The notes: generated by a model not told the origin, from the letters alone. Shown: positions 5,561 to 14,213, counted from the first letter of the stretch. The stretch is 64,000 nt of DNA from HGM13010 sp934527315 (GCA_934527315.1 CAKTAK010000001.1:62001-126000); one strand, 5' to 3'. Program-made: numbers and translations.

Positions 5561-7933
5561 ATGGCTATCACTGAAAGAGTTGAAAAAATTCGCCAAAACT
5601 ATGTAAATACCAAACCGCACATTTCTTACGAGAGAGCCTGGAGCTGGACCAAATCCTTTCAGAGGACCGAAGGTCTTCCTCACATCATTCGTGTTGCACA
5701 GGCATTCAAGGACACCTGCAACGAACTGTCTGTCAATATCTGGGAAGGTGAGCTTGTTGTCGGTACAAGCGGCGAGTATCGCAAATGCGCAATCCTGACG
5801 CCGGAATTCGGCTGGCTGTGGATTAACGATGAAATCGACACGTTCCCGGAACGGGGACAGGACCCCTACGATGTCACCCCCGAGCAGACGAAGTTCATTC
5901 GGGAAAATATTTTCCCCTACTGGAAGGGCAAATCCGTTGAGGAGGCATTCTTGGCCCGCACCTCCGAGGCAACGAAGAAAATCGGCGTTGACACGGGATT
6001 CCTGGATACCGATTCGAAATGGAGAAACGGCATCGGCGAAATTTCCGCAGACTATATTGATGTTCTGCTGCCGAAAGGATATGCCGGCATCAAGAAGGAA
6101 GCCGAAGAGTACATGAGCCAGCTCAATGAGGCGATTCCGGAAGAGAAAAAGAAGATGGACTTCTATAAATCCATCATTATGATTGCAGACGGCATGATGA
6201 CCCTGGGCCGCCGCTATTCCGAGAAAGCAGCGGAAATGGCTGCCGTGGAGACGGACGCAAAGAGAAAGGCTGAGCTGGAAGAAATTGCACAGATTTGCGC
6301 AACCGTTCCCGCCAACCCTCCGAAAAGTTTCCGGGAGGCAATCCAGTTCGTATGGTTCGTTCAGCTGGGCGGCATCATCGCCGAGAACCCGCTGGCATGG
6401 AACCCGGGTCGTTTCGACCAATACATGTACCCCTACTATGAGGCAGATTTGAAAGCCGGCAAGATTGACTATGATACCGCACTGGAATACGTTGAGTGCC
6501 TGTGGCTGAAATATTCGGAGTGGGCATGGACCATTTCCAAGAACACCGCAAGTTTCTTCGCCGGTTACACCAACTTCGAAAACCTGACCATCGGCGGAAC
6601 CAAGGTTGACGGTACGGACGCAACCAACGCCATTTCTTACATGGCAATTCAGGCAACCAAGGAATGCATGACCCATCAGCCGACGCTGAGCTGCCGGATT
6701 CACCCGGATTGCCCGCCGGAATTCATGGAGGCTGTGACCGAGCTGGTATCCACCGGCTGCGGATTCCCCGCAATTCACGGCGACCGCACGGGCTACCAGA
6801 TGCTGGCAAACTTGGGCTATGAGCCCCAGGACGCAAAAGACTGGAACAACTGCGGATGCGTGGTGCCCCACTCCAGAAAGACCTTCCAGTGGACCTCTGC
6901 TGCAAGCATCAGCTTTGCCGCTGCACTGGAGTTCGCACTGAACGAAGGCAAGAGCCGTCTGTCTGGCGAGCAGGTTTCTGTTCCCGAGAAAGACCCCAGA
7001 ACCTTTACTTCCATTGAAGAAATCATTGAGGCTTGGAAGAACCAGTTCAGATATCTGGTCAAGCAGGGCGTGATTTCTCTGGTAACGGCGCAGGAAATCC
7101 ACAAGGAAATCGGTCATCGTCCGTTTATGTCCGCCTGCAACGAGTACTGCATGAAGAACGGCAAAGACCTTGTGGACGGCGGTGCAAAGTACAACATCGG
7201 ACCCGTGTTCACCGGTGTGGGCTTGTCCGTAACCGCAAACTCTCTGGCTGTGATTAAAAAGCTGGTGTTCGAAGAAAAGAAGTACACCCTTTCCGAGATT
7301 ATTGATGCAATCAATGCAAACTGGGAGGGCTACGAACAGCTGAGACAGGAGGCACTGGCTTGCCCGAAATACGGCAATGATGACGATTACGTGGATTCCA
7401 TTGCAAGAATGCTGGAAGAGTTCTTCTACTCCGAAGTGACCGGATACAAAGATCTGTACGGCAACCACTTCGTAACGGCATTCATGGGCATTTCCAACTA
7501 CCTGCCCACCGGCAAGGTGCTGGGCGCAACCCCGGACGGACGTCATGCAAAGGACCCGATTAACGAAGGCGTTTCTCCTTACACCGGCTCGGATACGTCC
7601 ACCTGCTTGGCTGCACTCCGCAGCGCAGCAAAAATGGAGCATGATATCCACAGCGGCGGCACGTTGCTGAACCTGCGTCTCAACCATGACTTGGTTGCAA
7701 CCAAGCGCGGCCGTGCAAATCTGGGCGCTATGCTGCAGTCCTATTTTGCAATCGGCGGATTCCACGTTCAGTTCAACTGCATCTCCAACGAAGTGTTGGC
7801 AGACGCACAGAAGAATCCTGAAAAGTACAGAAGTCTGCTGGTTCGTGTGGCCGGTTATTCCGCACAGTTTACGAACCTGTCCAAAGAAATGCAGGATTCC
7901 ATCATGGCTCGAAACGCACACGGAGATTTCTGA
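5561..7933 (+). CDS. Glycyl radical enzyme of unassigned function (PFL-like)
   Basis: A 790-residue glycyl radical enzyme, the size of the dehydratase/lyase clades rather than of longer CutC. The glycyl radical loop is LLVRVAGYSAQF with Gly765 near the C-terminus. The thiyl-radical finger loop is DWNNCGCVVPHSR, with Cys431 and Cys433; by alignment to the usual GCVE the active Cys is 433. The Glu that follows Cys-Val in diol dehydratases, hydroxyproline dehydratase and choline lyase is Val here, so their acid-base mechanism cannot simply be assumed. WNPGRFDQYMYPYYEAD and GGTLLNLRLNHDL are typical family segments. AAAGGA precedes the ATG. Its stop overlaps the activase start (TGATG). Substrate unknown; linked transport and hydrolase genes suggest a nitrogenous compound. 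Confidence 0.93.
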   Translation: MAITERVEKIRQNYVNTKPHISYERAWSWTKSFQRTEGLPHIIRVAQAFKDTCNELSVNIWEGELVVGTSGEYRKCAILTPEFGWLWINDEIDTFPERGQDPYDVTPEQTKFIRENIFPYWKGKSVEEAFLARTSEATKKIGVDTGFLDTDSKWRNGIGEISADYIDVLLPKGYAGIKKEAEEYMSQLNEAIPEEKKKMDFYKSIIMIADGMMTLGRRYSEKAAEMAAVETDAKRKAELEEIAQICATVPANPPKSFREAIQFVWFVQLGGIIAENPLAWNPGRFDQYMYPYYEADLKAGKIDYDTALEYVECLWLKYSEWAWTISKNTASFFAGYTNFENLTIGGTKVDGTDATNAISYMAIQATKECMTHQPTLSCRIHPDCPPEFMEAVTELVSTGCGFPAIHGDRTGYQMLANLGYEPQDAKDWNNCGCVVPHSRKTFQWTSAASISFAAALEFALNEGKSRLSGEQVSVPEKDPRTFTSIEEIIEAWKNQFRYLVKQGVISLVTAQEIHKEIGHRPFMSACNEYCMKNGKDLVDGGAKYNIGPVFTGVGLSVTANSLAVIKKLVFEEKKYTLSEIIDAINANWEGYEQLRQEALACPKYGNDDDYVDSIARMLEEFFYSEVTGYKDLYGNHFVTAFMGISNYLPTGKVLGATPDGRHAKDPINEGVSPYTGSDTSTCLAALRSAAKMEHDIHSGGTLLNLRLNHDLVATKRGRANLGAMLQSYFAIGGFHVQFNCISNEVLADAQKNPEKYRSLLVRVAGYSAQFTNLSKEMQDSIMARNAHGDF

Positions 7934-8829
7934 TGAGTGTGAAAGGCTATGTCATGCAGCTGCAGCCTTTTTCCGTGAACGATGGGGACGGCATCCGGAC
8001 AACCATTTTCTTGGCCGGATGCCCCCTCCGGTGCAAATGGTGCGCCAACCCGGAAGGCTTTAGCCGGAAGACATTGGTTGGCTGGTACCAACGCAAGTGC
8101 ATCGGCTGCGGCAAATGTGCTGCTGTCTGTCCGAAAGGAATCGGCATCAATCTGAACGAGGAACGGGAAAAATGCGTTGCCTGCGGAAAATGCACACAGG
8201 TTTGCCCCACAAATGCCCGGTGCTTTATGGTGCATGAAGTGGAGGCGGATCAGGTTCTGGAGGACATTCAGAAACATCGGCTGTTCTACACGATGAGCGG
8301 CGGCGGCATTACATTCTCCGGCGGCGAGGCCACCGGACAGCCGGAATTCCTGAATTATCTCACGGAACGTATCTACGACATGGGATACAGCATGACCATT
8401 GAAACCTGCGGATACTTTGATTTTGAATCGGTCAGAGAATCCTTGGAGCGAATGGATTTGATTTTCATGGATCTGAAACACATGGACAGCGAAATTCATG
8501 AGAAGTATACCGGGGTCCGCAATGAGAAAATTATGGAAAACCTGAAAAAGCTGCAGGATATGCCCGGTGAAGTGGTGATTCGGATTCCCGTCATTGGCGG
8601 TGTGAATAACGATGAAGACAACATTCGCCGTTCCGCTGCATTTGTTCATGCGAATATCCCGAAAGCAAAGATGGAACTTTTGCCGTACCACAATTTCGGA
8701 ATGATTAAATATGAGGCAATCGGCAGACCGTTCCAACAAGAAAAATTCTATAGACCTTCTGTGGAAGAGATGGACCATTTGAGGAAAATTGTTGCAGAGG
8801 AAGGAGTGGAGTTGGCAGACTTCCGGTAA
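7933..8829 (+). CDS. Glycyl radical enzyme activating enzyme (radical SAM)
   Basis: A 298-residue activase that installs the radical on Gly765 of the preceding enzyme. The radical SAM motif CPLRCKWC gives Cys30, Cys34 and Cys37. A ferredoxin-like insert carries two further 4Fe-4S motifs, C56-C59-C62-C66 and C81-C84-C87-C91. Such an insert is typical of activases of non-PFL glycyl radical enzymes, whereas PflA lacks it. GGGITFSGGEATGQP and IETCGYF are conserved SAM-binding segments. The one-base stop/start overlap with the enzyme gene indicates tight co-expression. Confidence 0.95.
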   Translation: MSVKGYVMQLQPFSVNDGDGIRTTIFLAGCPLRCKWCANPEGFSRKTLVGWYQRKCIGCGKCAAVCPKGIGINLNEEREKCVACGKCTQVCPTNARCFMVHEVEADQVLEDIQKHRLFYTMSGGGITFSGGEATGQPEFLNYLTERIYDMGYSMTIETCGYFDFESVRESLERMDLIFMDLKHMDSEIHEKYTGVRNEKIMENLKKLQDMPGEVVIRIPVIGGVNNDEDNIRRSAAFVHANIPKAKMELLPYHNFGMIKYEAIGRPFQQEKFYRPSVEEMDHLRKIVAEEGVELADFR

Positions 8830-8873
8830 GAACCGGCATTCCTCAAAATCCGCGGCGTGTGAGAATTCTACAG

Positions 8874-8902
8874 TTGATGCGTCTATAAAAATTTGTTAAA
8901 AT
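8874..8902 (+). promoter_or_regulatory. Internal promoter before the transport genes
   Basis: TTGATG (8874-8879), 17-bp spacer, TAAAAT (8897-8902). It could express the membrane proteins and hydrolase independently of the enzyme pair. Confidence 0.65.
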
Positions 8903-8990
8903 TAAGTCAATCCAAGCCTGCCGACAGCCGGTATCTGACGGCGGCGCTTAGAATGCAACATTAAAAATCAGAAAGGGCGGAGGTAAAATT

Positions 8991-9626
8991 ATGGAACAGA
9001 AAACAAACAAAGTCGGAATCAAAGGTTGGCTTGCTTTGCTTGTCCTTTGTATTATGTTCTCGGGTGTCTTGAAGAATGTGGAAGGTCCTCTGAAAGCTTT
9101 GGACTTCTCCAATCTGGTTGGTGCTTGGGGCAAGATTGGCGAAAGCGGACAGAACTTCATCGGTAAAGGCGGCACCGGCGCAAGAGAAGGCATGATGCAG
9201 GCATTGAGCTTGATTCCCGCAATCTCTTTTGCTGTGGCAATCATCGAAGTGGTCACTCAGCTGGGCGCTATTGATGCAGGCGTAAAAGTCTTCACCCCGC
9301 TGCTCAGACCCCTGCTCGGCATCCCCGGCGAATGCGGCATCGCATTTGTCTCCTCCTTCACCAGCTCCGACGTTGGCTCCGTTATGACCAGAGACCTGTA
9401 CAACGAAGGAAAAATATCCGAAAAAGAACGAGCAATTTTCACAGCGTATCAATATGCCGGCTCTGCGGTTGTTTTGAACACAATTAACACCCAGGCGGCG
9501 CTGCTGCCCATCATTCTGTTTGCAACCGGTCCGGTGATTGTGGTTCTGTTTGTTTGCAAACTGCTGGGCGCAAACCTTGTAAGATTGATTCTGACCCTTC
9601 AAGAAAAGAAACATAAGGAGGCTTAA
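8991..9626 (+). CDS. YjiH/SpmA-like membrane protein (nucleoside-recognition/Gate domain)
   Basis: A 211-residue integral membrane protein with about five hydrophobic segments and the Gate-type motif LLGIPGECGIAFVSSFTSSDVGSVM. It resembles E. coli YjiH and SpmA-type proteins. It is followed by the paired YjiG-like protein, as in E. coli, where the yjiH-yjiG pair precedes an isoaspartyl dipeptidase gene. GGGCGGAGG precedes the ATG. A role in uptake of the substrate hydrolysed by the downstream M20 enzyme is inferred. Confidence 0.8.
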   Translation: MEQKTNKVGIKGWLALLVLCIMFSGVLKNVEGPLKALDFSNLVGAWGKIGESGQNFIGKGGTGAREGMMQALSLIPAISFAVAIIEVVTQLGAIDAGVKVFTPLLRPLLGIPGECGIAFVSSFTSSDVGSVMTRDLYNEGKISEKERAIFTAYQYAGSAVVLNTINTQAALLPIILFATGPVIVVLFVCKLLGANLVRLILTLQEKKHKEA

Positions 9627-9631
9627 TAATT

Positions 9632-10120
9632 ATGTCTGAAGTTACGAAAGCTGAAAAAAAGCCCATTATTGATGTTTTCCTGGCTGGCGCAAAAAGAGGA
9701 TTCTACATTGGCGTTGAGACCGTTTTGCCCTCCATGATTCTTGGCTATGTTGTGATGCAGTTCCTGACCCTGACCGGATTGATGGACGTGATGGGCGTTG
9801 TCTTCGGACCGATTATGCGTCTGTTCGGACTGCCCGGCGAAGCATCTGCCGTTCTGCTGTCCGCATTCTTCTCCAAGGCTGCCGGTGCAGCCGCAGCTGC
9901 CTCCCTGTTCGGCGAGGGCGTTCTGACCGCAGCACAGTGCACGATTCTGGTTGTGCCCTGCATGCTGATGGGTACTCTGATTGGACACTTCTCCAGAATC
10001 GTTCTGGTTTGCGGTGTTGAATCCAAGAAACAGCCTCTGATGCTCCTCGTTCCCATTGTTGACTCTATCGTCGGCATGCTGCTGATGAGACTCATTCTGA
10101 CCGTCATGGGTCTGATGTAA
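9632..10120 (+). CDS. YjiG/SpmB-like membrane protein (partner of the upstream gene)
   Basis: A 162-residue membrane protein. FLAGAKRGFYIGVETVLPSM followed by ILGYVVMQFLTLTGLMD and LFGLPGEASAVLLSAFFSKAAGAAAAASLF closely matches YjiG as I recall it. Four to five transmembrane segments are evident. It starts 5 bp after its partner's stop. Such pairs probably form one transporter or channel; biochemical evidence is scarce for the family. Confidence 0.8.
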   Translation: MSEVTKAEKKPIIDVFLAGAKRGFYIGVETVLPSMILGYVVMQFLTLTGLMDVMGVVFGPIMRLFGLPGEASAVLLSAFFSKAAGAAAAASLFGEGVLTAAQCTILVVPCMLMGTLIGHFSRIVLVCGVESKKQPLMLLVPIVDSIVGMLLMRLILTVMGLM

Positions 10121-10188
10121 ACCCTTTTACGAGATAACACGAAACCATTGCCGCACACCAAGTGCAGCCGCGTTTGGAGAGAGAAACT

Positions 10189-11370
10189 ATGACAAATCTT
10201 ACACCGTTTGGAGCACTGTTTATTATTCTTCTGGTATTCGCATTCGGCGACTTCATCGGGGTGATTACCAAGGCGAGAGTGTCCTCAATGTTTGTCATCA
10301 TGGCAACCTTTTTGGTTCTCTTTATGACCCAAGCAATCCCTGCGGATATCTGTACCACTGCAAACCTGACTTACGTGACCAAAATCGGACTGCAGTTCCT
10401 GCTGGTCGATATGGGCAGCAGCGTCGGTTTGGCTGAACTGAAAAAAGAATGGCGCACCGTAGTCACCGCAACCATCGCACTGCTCTTGGCAGTAGTGGGC
10501 TGTGCGCTTGCAATGCCGATTATCGGCAGAGAGGCCTCTCTGGTGAGTATGCCGGTCATTGCCGGCGGCGTTGTGGCTGCCAATACCATGGTGACCGCGG
10601 CAGAGGGCATCGGTCTTCCTACCTGCGCTGCACTGGCAACGTTTATCTACGCAACCCAGAAACTGGTTGCAACCCTGCCTGCCTCCAACGGCGGCATTCA
10701 ATATGCACACCAGCTGGTGGAAGAGTACCGCAAGCAGGACCATTCCGCAGACGCGGCGAAATCCGAAACCACCGAGACGAAACTGCTTTTCTGGCAGAAA
10801 CACAAGCAGTTCTACAGCAACTTTGTCTGCCTTGCCATTGCCGCTACCATTGCGTTCCTGGCATATCTGCTGGGTGAGGCAACCAACGGCTGGATCGGTC
10901 AGTCTCTGTGGAGCATGATTCTCGGCATTGTCGCAAGAAATCTGGGTCTCGTTCCCGGACATTTCCTGAGAGACACCTCACGGTCTACGGGATTCTTCAA
11001 CTTCCTGACCATGGTGACCATGATTCCCTCTCTGGCAAAGATCAATCTGGCGCAGATTCCTGTGATCGGATTCAACGCACTGATGATATTCATCTTTGCC
11101 ATGGTTGTTCTGGTTGTTGCATTCCGTTTCACGCCGCTGTGGAAGGTCTGCGGCTCCAAGAGCCTTGCATTGGGCATTGCAATGTGCCAGATGATCGGCT
11201 ACCCCGGCACACAGCTGATTGCCGATGAAATCGCCAACGCTGTGGGCGCAACAGATGCCGAGCGGGACTATATTTCCGAGAAACTCGGCACGGCTTATGT
11301 GATTGCCGGCTTTACAACGGTGACGCTGCTCTCGGTTGTACTGGCAAACTTCGTTAGCAAGATTCTGTAA
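10189..11370 (+). CDS. Polytopic membrane protein, probable permease (DUF3100-like or GltS-like)
   Basis: A 393-residue protein with about ten hydrophobic segments in two halves, joined by a charged cytoplasmic stretch around residues 180-205. Features include FGDFIGVITKARVSSMFVIM, a Gly/Ala-rich AGGVVAANTMVTAAEGIGLPT and MCQMIGYPGTQLIADEIA, the last resembling re-entrant loops of secondary carriers. I cannot place it firmly; DUF3100 proteins, which I recall near M20 peptidases, and distant glutamate-symporter relatives are both possible. The ATG at 10189 has GGAGA 8 bases upstream; a GTG at 10162 is less likely. Confidence 0.7.
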   Translation: MTNLTPFGALFIILLVFAFGDFIGVITKARVSSMFVIMATFLVLFMTQAIPADICTTANLTYVTKIGLQFLLVDMGSSVGLAELKKEWRTVVTATIALLLAVVGCALAMPIIGREASLVSMPVIAGGVVAANTMVTAAEGIGLPTCAALATFIYATQKLVATLPASNGGIQYAHQLVEEYRKQDHSADAAKSETTETKLLFWQKHKQFYSNFVCLAIAATIAFLAYLLGEATNGWIGQSLWSMILGIVARNLGLVPGHFLRDTSRSTGFFNFLTMVTMIPSLAKINLAQIPVIGFNALMIFIFAMVVLVVAFRFTPLWKVCGSKSLALGIAMCQMIGYPGTQLIADEIANAVGATDAERDYISEKLGTAYVIAGFTTVTLLSVVLANFVSKIL

Positions 11371-11405
11371 TCTATTAAATTCTTCGATTTAGGAGGAACC
11401 TACAA

Positions 11406-12569
11406 ATGACTGATCTGGAAAAAATTAACGCGTATGTGGAATCCCACAGAGAAGAGATGCTGGACACTTACCGCAAGGTAATTTTGCAGGAAAGCTATCA
11501 CAGCGACCCGGAACAAGTCCGCACCATGGGCAAAATGTTCAAAGAAATGTTTGAAGAAGTTGGGTTCCGCTGCCAGCTGACCGATGTGGGCACCGACGAA
11601 AGCGGCGATATGCTGACCGGTATTCTGGGCGAAGACCGTCCGGGAAAACCCATTATCTTCGGCGGACATATGGATACGGTTCACAAACCGGGCTCTTTCC
11701 CCTGCCAGTTTGAAGTGGACGAAGAGGGCAAGGTTCATGGCCCCGGCGTTCTGGATATGAAGGGCGGCATTGTCATCGCTCTGTATGTCTGCAAGGCATT
11801 GAACGAAATCGGCTATCAGGCACGTCCCATTAAAATCTGCTTTGCACCGGACGAAGAGAAACTGCACAAGCACGGCAATACTGCAGACCAGTTTGCGGAA
11901 TTCTGCAAGGGCGGCGAGTTCATGCTCAATATGGAAACGGGCCTGCCCGGCGGCGATCTTTGCGTCTCCCGGAAAGGTAAGACCGAAGTAGCCTTGTATG
12001 TTGAGGGTGTTTCCGCACACGCAGGCAACGACTTTGCCCGGGGCAGAAATGCAATCGCAGAGCTTTGCAGAAAAGTCACGGAGATTCAGGCACTGACTGA
12101 CCTTTCCGTCGGCACCACCGTCTGCGTTGACGTCATTCACGGCGGCACGAACTTCGGTGCATTCCCGGCACACGCAGAGGCAACCTTCGATGTTCGGGCA
12201 ACTTCTGTGGAAGAAATGCAGAACGTTAAGAAAAAAATCGAAGAAATCGCTCAGAAAACCTATATCGACGGTACGACCACCACGATGGAATATCAGATGG
12301 AGATGCTGCCGTTTGAGTGCACCGAGGGCGTTATGAATCTGTACCACATGGTGCATGACATCTGCGTGGAAGACGGATTCGGCGACTTCCCGCTGAAACA
12401 CATCGGCGGTTCTTCCGACGCTGCCTATGCAGTTATTGCCGGCGTACCCGCACTGTGCAGCTGCGGTATTCAGGGCGAGTGGAACCACACGACCCGCGAA
12501 TATGCCATTCTGGAATCTTTGTACACCCGTACAAAGCAGTGGGCAGATGTGATCAACCGCATCAAGTAA
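11406..12569 (+). CDS. M20-family metallohydrolase (ArgE/DapE/carboxypeptidase G2-like)
   Basis: A 387-residue di-zinc hydrolase of the M20 superfamily, probably cytoplasmic. Metal and catalytic motifs are GGHMDTVH (first His and the paired Asp), GPGVLDMKGG (bridging Asp), APDEEKLHKHG (Glu pair), ETGLPGGD and the late EWNHTTREY (His). A dimerisation insert starts near GVSAHAGNDFARGRNAI. The family removes acyl or aminoacyl groups from amino acids and peptides. GGAGG sits 8 bases before the ATG. As last gene of the cassette it likely releases the free substrate used by the glycyl radical enzyme (inference). Confidence 0.85.
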   Translation: MTDLEKINAYVESHREEMLDTYRKVILQESYHSDPEQVRTMGKMFKEMFEEVGFRCQLTDVGTDESGDMLTGILGEDRPGKPIIFGGHMDTVHKPGSFPCQFEVDEEGKVHGPGVLDMKGGIVIALYVCKALNEIGYQARPIKICFAPDEEKLHKHGNTADQFAEFCKGGEFMLNMETGLPGGDLCVSRKGKTEVALYVEGVSAHAGNDFARGRNAIAELCRKVTEIQALTDLSVGTTVCVDVIHGGTNFGAFPAHAEATFDVRATSVEEMQNVKKKIEEIAQKTYIDGTTTTMEYQMEMLPFECTEGVMNLYHMVHDICVEDGFGDFPLKHIGGSSDAAYAVIAGVPALCSCGIQGEWNHTTREYAILESLYTRTKQWADVINRIK

Positions 12570-12610
12570 TTTCAATTTTTCAACTTGTCTCCTACCATTC
12601 CTTTTCTTCA

Positions 12611-12652
12611 TAAAAAATCGCTTGTCCGAGGCCTCGGGCAAGCGATTTTTTT
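12611..12652 (-). terminator. Bidirectional terminator, right copy of the 41-bp direct repeat
   Basis: The hairpin is symmetric, with A-run on one side and T-run on the other. It terminates the M20 gene on the plus strand and thiN on the minus strand, whose stop is 17 bp away. It matches 4186-4226 at 39 of 41 positions. Confidence 0.9.
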
Positions 12653-12668
12653 ATTTCTTATGAAAATT

Positions 12669-13313
12669 TCAGAGCGCGGCAATCAAATCCGGCAGAGCGT
12701 CCTTTTCAGCGGACCAGAGTACAATCAGACTGCCGTCCCGGACGGAGATTTTTCCGGGACCGTCCAGAAATTCATTGCTCACGCCGATGGGATAGCCGCT
12801 GACCATGGTGGCGTCCGAGAGGGAATAGAGCAAGCCCTCTTCCGTGACCCCTTTGGCCTCGCCGCTGAGACAGAATACGGAAATCGTGCCGGTGCCGGAA
12901 ACTGTAAGGGTATCGTTGCGCACCGCGGTAATCACGGTATTTTCCCCGTACAGCACACCCCGGGCATCGTGCTCCGCCAGATACAGCAGGGTCTGCAAAT
13001 TGGCCAACGTATGGTCCAATCGGCCGCCCACGCTGCCCAGCATCACGAAATTCCGGTAGTCCCGCTGCAATCCCAGCTTGACTGCCAGCATCATGTCCGT
13101 ATCGTCTTTCATCACCGGGTGCTGAATGACTTCTTCCTCATGGGGCACATATCCCAAAGAGTCAAAATCTCCCACCACAAGGTTCGGGGTAACGCCCAAT
13201 GCCGTCAAAGCGGCATAGCCGCCGTCGGCTGCGATGACAAAATCATCTGCCACCGGAGCAATGCGGGCTTGTTCGCCGTGCCATGCGCCGATGATGTAGC
13301 AAACGTGTTTCAT
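12669..13313 (-). CDS. thiN: Thiamine pyrophosphokinase
   Basis: A 214-residue enzyme converting thiamine and ATP to thiamine diphosphate. Motifs are FVIAADGGYAALTALGVTPNLVVGDFDSLG at the N-terminus, HPVMKDDTDMMLAVKLGL (metal-binding DDTD) and LGSVGGRLDHTLANLQTLL. A longer in-frame reading from 13424 adds unconserved residues; ATG at 13313 begins the family-typical MKHVCYIIG. Its start overlaps the stop of the upstream gene (ATGA), so the two are coupled. Confidence 0.93.
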   Translation of the reverse strand: MKHVCYIIGAWHGEQARIAPVADDFVIAADGGYAALTALGVTPNLVVGDFDSLGYVPHEEEVIQHPVMKDDTDMMLAVKLGLQRDYRNFVMLGSVGGRLDHTLANLQTLLYLAEHDARGVLYGENTVITAVRNDTLTVSGTGTISVFCLSGEAKGVTEEGLLYSLSDATMVSGYPIGVSNEFLDGPGKISVRDGSLIVLWSAEKDALPDLIAAL

Positions 13314-13720
13314 GCCAGTTTTCCCAGTTCTTTCAGATAGTCTTCCAGTACCTCGGCGGACAGCTCCACGGTTTTCAGGCAGCGGGTTTCCTCGGTGCGG
13401 TAGAGCTTTTTCAGCTCGGTGCATTCATAGGATTTCAGTTTTTCTTGATACCGTTTCATAAAGCCGGTGCAGATGTCGTCGAAGCCCTCGGTTGCGTGGG
13501 CGCGGTCTGCCACGGTCAGGCGGCTGAGCACAGCCATAGCCCCTGCCAATGCACCGCAGGTGGTGCCGACACCGAATCCCTTGCCGAATGCGGAAACCAG
13601 CTTGATGGCGCCTTCGTCCAATCCCAGAGCGCAGCAATCGTTGGCGGCGCGGACAATGGATTCGGAGCAGTTGGCGTCCTTTTCTAGATAATACATTCTT
13701 GCCTGTTCGGTAATGGTCAT
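13310..13720 (-). CDS. C_GCAxxG_C_C family protein (putative redox protein)
   Basis: A 136-residue protein matching the C_GCAxxG_C_C family: DANCSESIV, an NDCCALG pair, FGVGTTCGALAGAMAVL (the GCAxxG-like core), DICTGF and TRCLKTVELSAEVL near the end. The seven-cysteine arrangement suggests a redox or metal-binding role, but the family has no firm function. It overlaps thiN by four bases. Confidence 0.85.
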   Translation of the reverse strand: MTITEQARMYYLEKDANCSESIVRAANDCCALGLDEGAIKLVSAFGKGFGVGTTCGALAGAMAVLSRLTVADRAHATEGFDDICTGFMKRYQEKLKSYECTELKKLYRTEETRCLKTVELSAEVLEDYLKELGKLA

Positions 13721-13788
13721 TTGTTTGATCCCCTTTGCTTTTTTTCACAGTATAAGCGCTGGAAGGAAAAAACACAAGAGCGGGAAAG

Positions 13789-13820
13789 AAAAATCCGGGC
13801 TGCAGCGCAGTCCGGATTTT
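13789..13820 (-). terminator. Hairpin terminator at the end of the feo operon
   Basis: AAAATCCGG...CCGGATTTT with inner CTGC/GCAG pairing and T-runs on either strand. It lies between the Cys-rich FeoA-like gene and the next minus-strand gene. A minus-strand TATAAT (13842-13847) with no convincing -35 box precedes the latter. Confidence 0.7.
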
Positions 13821-13901
13821 CGGTAGGAGGGTCTATTATCTATTATAGTAGGAAAAAGAGCGTAGTAAGAAAAAATTTCAAAAGAATTTGGCTCGGACGG
13901 C

Positions 13902-14213
13902 TCAATGAATGCAGCCGCCGCAGCTGGCACAGTGATGAGTGCAGGCGTCAGCGGCAATCACATGCACCGGTGCGGTGGTTTTTCCCAGGACCGTGCCGTA
14001 AATCTTTTGGGCATGGAGCTTATCGAACACGATTCGATGACCGTGGAACACACCGTAAATGCTGTCGGAGGTTTTGGAAACGATGGAAAGCCGGCAGCCC
14101 ACCAATTCGGATAAAGGCATTTCCTTTCCCTTTGCCGTCACCAATGAAATTTCTGTCTTCACCCGGTCAATCTGAAATTCTTCTCCGGGATTGGCCAGCC
14201 AAATGGGAATCAT
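13902..14213 (-). CDS. FeoA-like (SH3) domain protein with Cys/His-rich C-terminus
   Basis: A 103-residue protein. Residues about 5-80 look like a FeoA SH3 domain (MPLSELVGCRLSIVSKTSDSIYGVFHGHRIVFDK). The tail is CTHHCASCGGCIH, four Cys and three His in 13 residues, suited to Zn or Fe-S binding. The ATG at 14213 has GGAGG 8 bases upstream; this start lies inside the 3' end of the upstream regulator gene (47-bp overlap). It may be an accessory factor of FeoB, like FeoC or the FeoB-associated Cys-rich proteins, but that is inference. Confidence 0.7.
   Translation of the reverse strand: MIPIWLANPGEEFQIDRVKTEISLVTAKGKEMPLSELVGCRLSIVSKTSDSIYGVFHGHRIVFDKLHAQKIYGTVLGKTTAPVHVIAADACTHHCASCGGCIH

Noticed and set aside
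4186..12652. Flanking repeats as att sites of an integrative element
   Set aside because: No integrase, relaxase or recombinase is encoded between them. Recombination at duplicated terminators is kept as the working idea, but a site-specific integration event is not supported.
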